Shown here: positions 8,550-16,888 of the stretch, in pieces
Layout: every line of letters starts with the position of its first letter
How positions within the stretch are numbered: position 1 is the first letter of the stretch
Assembly (NCBI RefSeq): GCF_001189915.1
Contig: NZ_LFLS01000017.1
Coordinates: 58,901 to 122,900 of the forward strand
Source of the DNA: Herbaspirillum autotrophicum
GTDB lineage: Bacteria > Pseudomonadota > Gammaproteobacteria > Burkholderiales > Burkholderiaceae_D
DNA length: 64,000 nt
Direction of reading: 5' to 3'
Position numbers and translations under genes: made by a program
The notes under the pieces: generated by a model
What the model saw: the letters and a program-made list of their open reading frames with translations, nothing else
Database searches by the model: none
What the model was told of the DNA's origin: nothing

Positions 8550-9137
8550 TCAATACGTCGAACTGAACGTCGTTCCCTGTGCCCAGCGTGATTGCCAGTG
8601 GCGCAGATAGGACGCTGCCAGCTCCGGATTATTCCAGAGCACCAGTACATTCTCGCTGTTTGAACGCGCCGCTGCCTGACTGTAGTTGAAACTGCCGGTC
8701 TGCACATGGCGCTGATCGGCAATGATGTATTTGTCGTGATGGATCGCATACTTTGCAATCAGGCGCACCGGGATATCCGCATTCACCAGCAGATTGAATG
8801 CGGCAATACTGGCAGGACGCCGGTTGCCTTTGTCATCCGCCAGCACGGCCACATCGACACCGCGCTTTTTGGCGGCAATCAATGCTTTGACCACACCCGG
8901 CGACGTGAAGGAATAGGCAGCCAGACGAATCTGTTGCTGCGCGGCGTTGATCACTTTCAGGATCAGCCGCTCACTGCCGCCATCCGGCGAAAATGCGCTG
9001 TCGACGCGTTGGTCGGCGGGCGCCACATCGGTGAAGGAATGGATCGAGTTGGCGAGTTCATCAATCAGCTTGCTGTTTTTGGCTGCTGCCGATGAGGCGA
9101 AAATTGCCAGTGGCAAAACGAGGAGTATCAATTTCAT
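8550..9137 (-). CDS. exported phospholipase-D superfamily nuclease (single HKD)
   Basis: A 195-residue protein with a signal peptide (MKLILLVLPLAIFASSAAA). It has one HKD motif, H-D-K-Y-I-I-A-D, followed by TGSFNYS near residue 150. Single-HKD proteins of this size match the Nuc-type endonuclease of plasmid pKM101 and Salmonella, which works as a dimer and is found in the periplasm. Start placed at the signal-peptide Met; in-frame upstream codons give no signal sequence. A lipase-type activity cannot be ruled out. Convergent with the sensor kinase. Confidence 0.8.
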   Translation of the reverse strand: MKLILLVLPLAIFASSAAAKNSKLIDELANSIHSFTDVAPADQRVDSAFSPDGGSERLILKVINAAQQQIRLAAYSFTSPGVVKALIAAKKRGVDVAVLADDKGNRRPASIAAFNLLVNADIPVRLIAKYAIHHDKYIIADQRHVQTGSFNYSQAAARSNSENVLVLWNNPELAASYLRHWQSRWAQGTTFSSTY

Positions 9138-9439
9138 GGCGCGTATTATAGCCGCCGGCGAATACCTTTTGCTGACCGGCAGGCGCTCGCAAGTCAGGCC
9201 CAGTGAAATCAGGTTCTGAGGTGCCGTCAACACCATGCACGCCATCGTTGCCGGACGACCAGAGGCGGTCACTTTCGCGGCAGGCGACCAGCCAACCGTT
9301 GAGCAAATCAGCCACAGCGCCGCCGGGAATGTAAAATCGACACCACGCAAGCCAACCAGTCACGGTCGGTTTTCCCCCAAACGGCCATTGCCGCATTAGA
9401 ATCACCGGAAACGCCGGTCATTATAAAAAGGACGCACAC
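9138..9439. other. 302-bp divergent intergenic region
   Basis: Lies between the exported nuclease (leftward) and the TetR regulator (rightward). It must hold both promoters. I see no convincing small gene, terminator or repeat in it. The open frames reading left are extensions of the nuclease frame without a signal sequence. Confidence 0.4.
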
Positions 9440-10081
9440 GTGGTCAAGCAGGTCGAAAGCAAAAACAAGCGTTCGCGCGACGAAATCATGGCCGACATCA
9501 TGCAGGCGGCAATTGTCGAATTTTCCGAAAACGGCTTCCCTGCCACATCGACCCAGGCCATCGCTGAGCGCGCCGGCCTGTCCAAAGCGCAATTGCACTA
9601 TTACATCGTCGGCAAGGATCAGTTGTACGAAGAAGTCCTCAAGCAAGTCATCGAGGACTGGATCAAGGTATTTTCGCTGAGCGATGTCGATCTCGGACCA
9701 CGCGCCGTGCTGACCGATTACATCCGTAAAAAACTCTTGTTTTCATTCGAACAGCCACTGCTGTCGCGCATTTACGCGCGCGAAGTGATGCAAGGCGCAA
9801 CCGTGCTGACGCCCTTGCTGACGCGTTCGCGGCAGCGCAACACGCAAGCCGTGGCCTGCATTGAAAAATGGATGGGCGACGGCTTGATGCGCAGGCTCGA
9901 CCCGCTGTTGCTGATGATGCACATCTGGTCGGTCACCCAGCATTTCGCCGATTTCGATGCCCAGGTGCGCTATATGATGCGGCTCAAGGACGGCGAACAA
10001 CTTGATCGCGAACACGTCATTACCGAGCTCACCGAATTCATCCTGATCGGCTGCGGCATCCCCCCGCTGGCGGCTGACTGA
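9440..10081 (+). CDS. TetR-family repressor, RutR-like
   Basis: Regulator of 213 residues with an N-terminal TetR helix-turn-helix (residues about 17-60; STQAIAERAGLSKAQLHYYI) and a C-terminal domain closely resembling E. coli RutR, notably LLMMHIWSVTQHFADF versus the RutR stretch ending STQHYADF. RutR senses uracil/thymine and controls pyrimidine metabolism; a pyrimidine-like effector is inferred here. The start is GTG at 9440; an ATG at 9488 is possible but would cut into the first helix. It most likely acts on the palindrome at 10247-10262 in front of the downstream catabolic operon. Confidence 0.85.
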   Translation: MVKQVESKNKRSRDEIMADIMQAAIVEFSENGFPATSTQAIAERAGLSKAQLHYYIVGKDQLYEEVLKQVIEDWIKVFSLSDVDLGPRAVLTDYIRKKLLFSFEQPLLSRIYAREVMQGATVLTPLLTRSRQRNTQAVACIEKWMGDGLMRRLDPLLLMMHIWSVTQHFADFDAQVRYMMRLKDGEQLDREHVITELTEFILIGCGIPPLAAD

Positions 10082-10201
10082 AAATCTTCCTGCATTTGCT
10101 TCCGGGCCAGAATCCGGCATCCAAAAGCAGTCTCCGGCGAGCACAGGAAACAGCATCGCTCTGCCGCAGCGCACAACCAAAAAATAATTAAAAACAACAC
10201 C

Positions 10202-10228
10202 TAAAAGCCGCCACCAGTACGGCTTTTA
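10202..10228 (+). terminator. probable intrinsic terminator after the RutR-like gene
   Basis: Perfect 9-bp stem TAAAAGCCG/CGGCTTTTA with a 9-base loop; the right arm supplies a short T run. Because the arms are A-rich and T-rich it could work on both strands. Confidence 0.6.
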
Positions 10229-10246
10229 AACAATTTATCAATCGGT

Positions 10247-10262
10247 TTAACCAATCGGTCAA
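10247..10262. promoter_or_regulatory. RutR-type operator upstream of the catabolic operon
   Basis: TTAACCAATCGGTCAA matches the RutR consensus TTGACCAnnTGGTCAA at 12 of its 14 defined bases and is an inverted repeat. It lies 78 bases before the creatininase-like gene and 165 bases after the RutR-like gene, overlapping where a -35 box would be for a TACACT -10 at 10271. The half-site AATCGGT also occurs just upstream (10239-10246), which may allow a second dimer. Confidence 0.65.
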
Positions 10263-10339
10263 TTTTTGCATTACACTCGCCAGACACAAAAAAATATATG
10301 CATCCGATACAGGATAGCCGTCCATTCAAAGGAGACAAC

Positions 10340-11155
10340 ATGACAGGATTCACCAAGCGTTATTGGGCTGAATACACCAGCAAGGAGTTTGCCGCACTGG
10401 AGCGCGACAAACTGATCGCCGTTTTGCCAGTGGGCGCAACCGAACAGCATGGACCGCATTTACCGCTGTCGGTCGACACCAGCGTCATCGATGGCATGGT
10501 CAGTGCCGTGATCCGTCATCTGCCGGCCACTCTGCCGGCGGTCTTTTTGCCGACGCAGGCGATTGGCAAAAGCAATGAACATGCGCGTTATCCCGGCACG
10601 CTGACGCTGTCGGCCGAAACCCTGATCCGCAACTGGATGGAAATCGGCGCCTGTGTCGCCGCCTCGGGTGTCAAGAAGCTGGTGCTGTTCAACAGTCATG
10701 GCGGCCAGATGTCCATCATGGATATCGTTGCCCGCGATTTGCGGCAACGCTTCGGCATGCTGGTAGTGGCTTCCAACTGGTACGGCTTTGGTGAACCCGA
10801 AGCGATGTTTTCCGACCATGAAATGCAGCACGGTATTCACGCCGGCGATGTCGAAACCTCATTGATGCTGAGCATGCGCCCCGCGTTGGTGGCGATGCAA
10901 CATGCTGAAAAATTCAGCGCACTGACCGAAGACATGGAGCAACGCTACCGCCACCTGTCACTGCGCTCGTGCGGCAAGATCGGCTGGCAAATCCATGACA
11001 TGAATCCGAACGGTGCCTGCGGCGATGCCTCGATTGCCACCAAGGCCAAGGGCGATGCGCTGACAGAACATGTCGCCGTGCGCTTCGTCGAACTGTTGGC
11101 GGAAATCGATCAGGCTCCGCTCAGCATGCTGGCCAATGAGCCAGCCTGGTGCTGA
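10340..11155 (+). CDS. creatininase-family amidohydrolase
   Basis: Metal-dependent hydrolase of the creatininase superfamily (271 residues from this start). Family ligands are visible: GATEQHGPHLPL with Glu and His, the following SVDT Asp, FNSHGGQ His, and the HAGDVETS Glu. Members open cyclic amides (creatinine, dealkylated pyrimidine or 2-amino compounds) or cleave small amides. The ATG at 10340 has a GGAG site six bases upstream; a farther upstream start lacks one. First gene behind the RutR-type operator. The true substrate is unknown. Confidence 0.85.
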   Translation: MTGFTKRYWAEYTSKEFAALERDKLIAVLPVGATEQHGPHLPLSVDTSVIDGMVSAVIRHLPATLPAVFLPTQAIGKSNEHARYPGTLTLSAETLIRNWMEIGACVAASGVKKLVLFNSHGGQMSIMDIVARDLRQRFGMLVVASNWYGFGEPEAMFSDHEMQHGIHAGDVETSLMLSMRPALVAMQHAEKFSALTEDMEQRYRHLSLRSCGKIGWQIHDMNPNGACGDASIATKAKGDALTEHVAVRFVELLAEIDQAPLSMLANEPAWC

Positions 11156-11192
11156 GTTCAGCGCCGCCCCCATAAAAAGACAGGAGACAGGC

Positions 11193-11981
11193 ATGGAACA
11201 ACCCAATCTCATCAGACTCAAGAACATCCATAAAAAATATGCCAACGGCACCATCGCCCTGAGCGGCATGACGCTGGATGTCGGACAACACGATTTCATC
11301 AGTTTTCTCGGCCCGTCCGGTTGCGGCAAAAGTACCGCACTGCGCATGATTGCGGGTCTGTCGCCGATTTCCGGCGGCACCATCGAATGGAATGCGCAAC
11401 ACCACAATCACAGCGACAACAGCAGCGGCGATATCAGCTTCGTCTTCCAGGAACCCACGCTGATGCCCTGGTCGTCAGTATTCAAGAATGTCTACCTGCC
11501 GCTCAAGATGCGCGGCATGTCTCTTGAAGAAGCGCGTCCGCGAGTGCTCGAAGCATTGGCCATGGTCGGCCTGAACCGTTTTGCCGATGTTTATCCGCGC
11601 GAGCTTTCGGGCGGCATGAAGATGCGCGTATCGATTGCCCGTGCCATGGTGACCCGGCCCAGACTACTGCTGATGGATGAACCATTTGCCGCGCTCGACG
11701 AAATGACCCGCCTGAAATTGAACAACGATGTGCTGCGTCTGTGGCGCGAACATCAGTTCACCGTGATCTTCGTCACCCACAGTGTCTACGAATCGATTTA
11801 CCTGTCCAACCGCGTGGTCGTCATGGCACCGCGCCCGGGCCGGGTGATTCAGGAAATCACGGTCGATGCGCCGCCGGTACGTGACGCCTCCTTCCGTGAG
11901 TCGGCCTATTACATGGACTTGTGTCGCACCGCGTCAGCCGCCCTGCAACGCACCATGGATACCGATTTGGCCGACCACTAA
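11193..11981 (+). CDS. ABC transporter ATP-binding protein (nitrate/sulfonate/NMT1 type)
   Basis: ATPase of an importer (262 residues). Walker A is GPSGCGKST, Q-loop FVFQEPTLMPW, signature LSGGMKMR, Walker B LLLMDEPFAALDE and the switch His is in VTHSVYE. The subfamily (SsuB/TauB/ThiZ-like) pairs with the permease and NMT1-type binding protein in the same operon. Start at the ATG behind CAGGAGACAGGC. Confidence 0.92.
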   Translation: MEQPNLIRLKNIHKKYANGTIALSGMTLDVGQHDFISFLGPSGCGKSTALRMIAGLSPISGGTIEWNAQHHNHSDNSSGDISFVFQEPTLMPWSSVFKNVYLPLKMRGMSLEEARPRVLEALAMVGLNRFADVYPRELSGGMKMRVSIARAMVTRPRLLLMDEPFAALDEMTRLKLNNDVLRLWREHQFTVIFVTHSVYESIYLSNRVVVMAPRPGRVIQEITVDAPPVRDASFRESAYYMDLCRTASAALQRTMDTDLADH

Positions 11982-11990
11982 GGAGATAGC

Positions 11991-12857
11991 ATGAATACCA
12001 TCGTCAACACGCAAGCGGTCGGTCTGGCCGACAATAGTCAAGAACTGGCACAGGCTGCAGCGCGCCGCGCCCGCAACAACAAACTGCTGCGCATCGTGGT
12101 GCCCTCGGTGCTGGTGCTGCTGGCCATCGGTTTGTGGGAATTGCTGGTGCGCATCAATCATGTGCCGGACTACATCATTCCGGCACCCAGCGTGGTCTTG
12201 CGCACGCTGCTCGAAAACTGGGACTCGCTGTTCGCAGCCTTGCTGTTCACCCTCAAGCTGACTTTCCTGTCGCTGGCCCTGGCGGTGGTCGGCGGCGTCT
12301 TGCTGGCAATGTTGTTCGCCATGTCGCGTTGGGTTGAAATCAGTCTGTTTCCATTTGCGGTGATCCTGCAAGTGACGCCGGTGATCGCCATCGCGCCGCT
12401 GATCCTGATCTATTGCGACAGCACGTTTTCGGCATTGCTGATCTGCGCCTGGATCGTGGCCTTCTTTCCGATCTTGTCGAATACCGTGATCGGCTTGCGC
12501 AGCGCCGACCGCAATCTGTCCGATCTGTTTTCTCTGTACCGCGCCACGCCGTGGCAGCGCCTGCGCTATCTGTTGATTCCGAGCGCGCTACCCTACTTTC
12601 TGGCCGGTCTCAAAGTGGCCGGCGGCCTGGCCCTGATCGGTGCCGTGGTGGCGGAATTCACCGCCGGCGCTGCCGGTCGTGAAACCGGTCTGGCGTCACG
12701 CATTCTGGAAGCCAGCTTCCGCAATGAAATTCCCAAAATGTTTGCCGGACTGGTGCTGGTATCGGTATGCGGCATCGCCATCTTCCTGCTGTTCAACTGG
12801 ATTTCCAAACTGGTATTGAGCGGCTGGCATGAAAGCGAACTGAGCGGCGAAATGTAA
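11991..12857 (+). CDS. ABC transporter permease (SsuC/ThiX type)
   Basis: Membrane component (288 residues) with an extended hydrophilic head and about six helices. The cytoplasmic EAA-type loop for docking the ATPase is visible around residues 165-195 (LRSADRNLSDLFSLYRATPWQ). Gene spacing of 9 bases from the ATPase, with AAGGAGATAGC as ribosome site, places it in the same operon. Confidence 0.9.
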   Translation: MNTIVNTQAVGLADNSQELAQAAARRARNNKLLRIVVPSVLVLLAIGLWELLVRINHVPDYIIPAPSVVLRTLLENWDSLFAALLFTLKLTFLSLALAVVGGVLLAMLFAMSRWVEISLFPFAVILQVTPVIAIAPLILIYCDSTFSALLICAWIVAFFPILSNTVIGLRSADRNLSDLFSLYRATPWQRLRYLLIPSALPYFLAGLKVAGGLALIGAVVAEFTAGAAGRETGLASRILEASFRNEIPKMFAGLVLVSVCGIAIFLLFNWISKLVLSGWHESELSGEM

Positions 12858-12916
12858 GCGCCCTCCCAAGTCATAAATAGGGTATCAACAAGGCATCACC
12901 CACAAGGAGAAACAGC

Positions 12917-14284
12917 ATGACCAAGCGAGAAATCGACTGGAGCCGCTTTGCGGCAGAATTGGATGGCATCAGGATTTTGCTCAATGGCAATCAGGTGCGC
13001 GCCAAATCAAAGGACTTTTTCTGGTACAGCCCGATTCTGAATGAGCAATTGAAAGATTGCGTCGGTGATCTGGTGGTAATGCCACGCACTGAAGCTGAAG
13101 TGATCCGGGTGGCGGCGGCAGTCGCGCGCTGGCGTGTTCCGCTGACGATTCGCGGTGCCGGCACCGGCAATTACGGCCAGTGCGTGCCGCTGGCCGGCGG
13201 CGTGATTCTGGATACGACCGAACTGAATCAGGTGCTCGCCATCCGTCCCGGTTCGGTGCGGGTGCAAACCGGTGCCCGTATCGCCAAGGTTTTGGAAGCG
13301 GTGCAGGAGCAAGGACAGGAATTGCTGATGTTCCCGTCGACATTGCGCATTGCCACCATCGGCGGCTTCATCGCCGGCGGCTCGCTCGGCGTCGGCTCGA
13401 TCCGCAATGGCGCCTTGAAAGATGCCGGTAATGTCACGGCAATCCGCGTCGTCACGGTGGAGCCGGAACCGCGCATCATCGAGTTGCTCGGCGCCGACAT
13501 TCAAAAAGTGCATCACGCCTACGGCACCAACGGCATCATCACCGAACTGGAACTGTGCATCAAACCCGCGTTCGACTGGCAGCACAACATCATGCTGTTC
13601 GACCACTACACCGATGCCCTGCGTTTTTGCAAAGCAGCCAGCACACCGGAACTCGATCTGTTTTTGCTGACCTCGGTCGACCGCAATTTCGCGCCGTATT
13701 ACGAAGAATTGCTGGGCGAACATTTCCCGGCTGACCGCGACGCCGTGTTTGCCATGGTCGCACCGCAATCGCTGACCGCCTATCGCCAGCTGGCGCTGGC
13801 ACACGGTGGTCGCGAATCGCTGTGCATGAGCGCGACGGAACTGGAACAGCAAGAATTGCCGCCGGCCTACGAGTGCGCCTACAACCACACCACGCTGCAT
13901 GCCATCAAGGTCGACAAGCAACGCACCTATTTGCAATATGCCATGCCATCGCCGCTCGACCCCGACCTGTGCCAGCGTTTTGCTGAACATTTCGGCGATG
14001 AAGTCTATTGGCATCACGAATTTGCCCGACAGTCGGATGCCTATCAATGCTTCGGCATTCCGCTGGTGCGCTTCAGCACTGCCGAGCGCTTGTATGAAGT
14101 GATGGCGTATCTGGAACAGAACGGCTGCGCCATCTTCGATCCGCACGTGGTCACCATTGAAGATGGCGGCATCAAGGAAATCGACGATTTGCAAATCGAA
14201 TTCAAAAAACTGGCCGATCCGTATGGCTTGCTCAATCCCGGCAAGACACGCGGCTGGGATCAGAGCATGGCCCGTCAGAACTGA
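12917..14284 (+). CDS. FAD-linked oxidase (GlcD/PCMH type)
   Basis: Flavoenzyme of 455 residues with a PCMH-type FAD domain: a PRTEAEV entry, IRGAGTGNYGQ in the pyrophosphate-binding position (near residue 80), and the IGGFIAGGSLGVGSIRNG segment near 155. This fold oxidises hydroxy acids, aldehydes, amines or N-heterocycles. Within this cluster it probably oxidises the imported compound or an early product. The C-terminal YGLLNPGK motif is typical of the family. Same operon, GGAGAAACAGC ribosome site. Confidence 0.85.
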   Translation: MTKREIDWSRFAAELDGIRILLNGNQVRAKSKDFFWYSPILNEQLKDCVGDLVVMPRTEAEVIRVAAAVARWRVPLTIRGAGTGNYGQCVPLAGGVILDTTELNQVLAIRPGSVRVQTGARIAKVLEAVQEQGQELLMFPSTLRIATIGGFIAGGSLGVGSIRNGALKDAGNVTAIRVVTVEPEPRIIELLGADIQKVHHAYGTNGIITELELCIKPAFDWQHNIMLFDHYTDALRFCKAASTPELDLFLLTSVDRNFAPYYEELLGEHFPADRDAVFAMVAPQSLTAYRQLALAHGGRESLCMSATELEQQELPPAYECAYNHTTLHAIKVDKQRTYLQYAMPSPLDPDLCQRFAEHFGDEVYWHHEFARQSDAYQCFGIPLVRFSTAERLYEVMAYLEQNGCAIFDPHVVTIEDGGIKEIDDLQIEFKKLADPYGLLNPGKTRGWDQSMARQN

Positions 14285-14317
14285 GTGCAGCACACCTTAT
14301 AAAATCAGGAGACCCGC

Positions 14318-15340
14318 ATGATCAAGTTGAAACACGTGGTGTTGGCAGCAAGCGTATTTTTCTCGGCCGCAGCAAGCACTCCGGCACTGGCGCTGGACAA
14401 GGTCAGTTTCGGTACCAACTGGCGTGCCCAGGGCAGTCACGGCGGCTACTATCAGGCCGTGGCTGACGGCACCTATGCCAGGTACGGTCTGGAAGTCGAT
14501 ATCCAGCAAGGCGGTCCGCAAGTCAACAATCGCCCGCTGCTGTCAGCCGGAAAACTGGATTTCCTGATGGGCGGCAATCTGCTGCAAGCTTTCGACAATA
14601 TCAAGAACCGGGTGCCGACAGTGTGGGTCGCAGCGATGTTCCAGAAAGATCCGCAAGGATTGATGGCGCATGCCGATGCCGGCTACAAAAACTTCAACGA
14701 CCTGACCCGCGCCAAGACCATTCTGATCGGCAAGGACATGCAGTTCGCCGGCTGGCAATGGATGAAGAAAACGCACGGCTTCAGGGATGAGCAACTGCGC
14801 CCGTACAACTACAGCCTGGCGCAATTCCTGGCCGACAAAGCAGTGGTGCAGCAAGTGTTCGTCAATGCCGAACCGATTTATGCCGAAGCCGCCGGCGTCA
14901 AACCGCAAGTGTTCCTGTTGGCTGATGCCGGTTGGAGCACGTATGCCAACGGCATCGAAACCCGCGCCGACATGACCAAGAACAAACCCGATGTGGTGCG
15001 CCGGTTTGTCGAAGCATCGATCATCGGCTGGTACAACTTCATGTATGGCGACCACACTGCTGCCTATGCCCTGATCAAGAAAGCCAATCCGGAAATGACC
15101 GATGAAAAGATCGATCGCGAAGTCGCCAAGATTCGTGAAATCGGTTTGCTCGATTCCGGTGATGCCCTGGAAAAGGGGATTGGCACCATGAGTCAGGCGC
15201 GCATCAATGACTTTTACGAAAAAATGGTCAAGAGCGGTTTGTACAAGCAACAGGACGTCGATCTGAATCTGGTGATCGATACCCGCTTCGTCAACAAAGG
15301 ACTGGGGCTGGATCTGAAGAAAAAGCTGAGCAAGCAATAA
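14318..15340 (+). CDS. ABC transporter substrate-binding protein, NMT1/THI5-like
   Basis: Periplasmic binding protein (340 residues) with a cleaved signal peptide (to about residue 27, ASTPALALD). The start of the mature part, SFGTNWRAQGSHGGYYQAVA then GGPQVNN, follows the NMT1/THI5 family pattern. That family binds pyrimidine precursors of thiamine, riboflavin-type compounds and similar heterocycles. Together with the RutR-like regulator this points to a pyrimidine-like ligand. Located behind the FAD enzyme in the operon. Confidence 0.86.
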   Translation: MIKLKHVVLAASVFFSAAASTPALALDKVSFGTNWRAQGSHGGYYQAVADGTYARYGLEVDIQQGGPQVNNRPLLSAGKLDFLMGGNLLQAFDNIKNRVPTVWVAAMFQKDPQGLMAHADAGYKNFNDLTRAKTILIGKDMQFAGWQWMKKTHGFRDEQLRPYNYSLAQFLADKAVVQQVFVNAEPIYAEAAGVKPQVFLLADAGWSTYANGIETRADMTKNKPDVVRRFVEASIIGWYNFMYGDHTAAYALIKKANPEMTDEKIDREVAKIREIGLLDSGDALEKGIGTMSQARINDFYEKMVKSGLYKQQDVDLNLVIDTRFVNKGLGLDLKKKLSKQ

Positions 15341-15427
15341 GCCAGTGTCGGGCCTGCTGCCATGCCACGGACAGCAGGCGGCAAACGCAACAATGCATTC
15401 CATGAATCACAAAAGCAGGAGAATCAG

Positions 15428-15895
15428 ATGAGTGAAGCCATCGCCAAACCACTCGCACGTTACGCTGCCTTCAAGCGACGCGGCGATTTCATATTCTTGT
15501 CCGGCATCATTGCCGTCAATCCCGATGCCGGCCGCATCGTGCAGGGGTATGCCGATATTCCGGATGACGTCGCGCACCAGTTGGGGCGCACCGGCGAATT
15601 TTCAGTGGATATCCGCGAAGGTCCGATCCGGGCGCAATCCTGGTATGTGCTGGATCGCATCCGCAGCACGCTGGAACAGGCCGGTGGCAGCATGAACGAT
15701 GTCTTCAAACTGGTGCAGTATTTCCGCGATCTGCGCGACTACCCGCAATACAGCCGGGTGCGCAACAGCTTTTTTCCGAATGACCCGCCGGTGTCGACGG
15801 TGGTGGAAGTCCCGGCCATGTTGCCGGCGGCCAGCATTCTGGTCGAGGTGGAAGCCACCGCCTATTTGCCGCAAGCAACCGGGAGTTTCGCATGA
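15428..15895 (+). CDS. RidA/YjgF-family protein
   Basis: A 155-residue member of the YjgF/YER057c/UK114 fold, ending ILVEVEATAYL. Canonical RidA hydrolyses reactive enamines/imines through an Arg in the R-S-C-V-E-V stretch; here the aligned segment is S-T-V-V-E-V, so that Arg seems to be replaced by Ser. It may therefore be a non-RidA subgroup, perhaps an amidohydrolase helper such as RutC-type proteins in pyrimidine breakdown. Start at 15428 has CAGGAG upstream. The stop overlaps the next start (ATGA). Confidence 0.82.
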   Translation: MSEAIAKPLARYAAFKRRGDFIFLSGIIAVNPDAGRIVQGYADIPDDVAHQLGRTGEFSVDIREGPIRAQSWYVLDRIRSTLEQAGGSMNDVFKLVQYFRDLRDYPQYSRVRNSFFPNDPPVSTVVEVPAMLPAASILVEVEATAYLPQATGSFA

Positions 15896-16866
15896 GTGTT
15901 GATCTGCATACACCACTGTCGGTCCGGGTCAGCGTCATTACGCGCCAGACCGATGAGATCTCGTCGTTCGAACTGACGCCGCTGACAGATGTTGCATTGC
16001 CGCCATTCACGGCTGGTGCGCATATTGACGTCGCCACCGGTCTGCATGGAGTGCGCCAATACTCGTTATGCAATGCGCCCTCGGAACGGCAGCGCTATGT
16101 ACTCGGCGTCAAACGGGAAAATCCCGGGCGCGGCGGTTCGCGCTGGCTGCATGAACAGGTAAAGGCCGGCGACGTGCTGCAGATCAGTGCACCGCGCAAC
16201 AACTTCGCGCTGACTGCCGATGCCACTGCACATCTGTTGCTGGCCGGCGGTATCGGTTTGACGCCGATGCTGGCCATGGCGCGGGCGCTGTGGCAAGACG
16301 GCAAAGACTTTCTGTTGTGCTGCTTTGCCCGTTCACCGGATCATCTGGCGTTTGCCGCGCAGTTGCGTGAGGCGCCCTGGCGTGATCGCATTCGCTATCA
16401 CTTCGACAATGCCGGCATTGATGATGTGCAGGCCCGTATTGACCTGACTGCATTGCTGGCAGCAGCGACACCCGGCACCCATTTGTACATGTGCGGCCCG
16501 CAAGGTTTCATGGACGCGGTACGCGCCGCCGCCTCGGCATGGCCTGAAGAACAAGTGCATCTGGAATATTTTTCTGCCGCCGCGGTATTGCATGAAGACG
16601 GCGACCGGCCATTCGAAGTCAGCATTGCCAGCAGCGGTCAGGTATTCACTGTCGGCAGCAGCGACAGCATTGCGCAGGTGTTGCTGGATAACGGCATCGA
16701 TATTCTGACCTCATGCGAACAAGGTGTCTGCGGTACCTGTGTCACGCCCTATCTCGAGGGCCTGCCGGAACATCGCGATTACTGTCTCAGCAAGAAAGAA
16801 CGCGACAGCAAGGTAGCACTATGCTGCGCCCGCTCCCGCACTGGTCGTCTGGTGCTGGACCTCTGA
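15892..16866 (+). CDS. PDR/VanB-type ferredoxin-flavin oxidoreductase
   Basis: Reductase of 324 residues with flavin domain (RQYSLCNAPSE), NAD domain (LLAGGIGLTPMLAMA; MCGPQG) and a C-terminal plant-type 2Fe-2S domain (CEQGVCGTC ... YCL). This order is that of phthalate dioxygenase reductase and VanB, which feed electrons to Rieske oxygenases. No oxygenase subunit lies in this operon, so the partner is encoded elsewhere or the protein serves another acceptor. Coupled to the RidA-like gene by ATGA overlap. Confidence 0.88.
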   Translation: MSVDLHTPLSVRVSVITRQTDEISSFELTPLTDVALPPFTAGAHIDVATGLHGVRQYSLCNAPSERQRYVLGVKRENPGRGGSRWLHEQVKAGDVLQISAPRNNFALTADATAHLLLAGGIGLTPMLAMARALWQDGKDFLLCCFARSPDHLAFAAQLREAPWRDRIRYHFDNAGIDDVQARIDLTALLAAATPGTHLYMCGPQGFMDAVRAAASAWPEEQVHLEYFSAAAVLHEDGDRPFEVSIASSGQVFTVGSSDSIAQVLLDNGIDILTSCEQGVCGTCVTPYLEGLPEHRDYCLSKKERDSKVALCCARSRTGRLVLDL

Positions 16867-16888
16867 CCGCATCAGCCCGGGGAAAACC

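Noticed and set aside
13007..14293. 428-codon open frame opposite the FAD oxidase
   Set aside because: Composition is His/Gln/Arg-rich and follows the sense codons; shadow.
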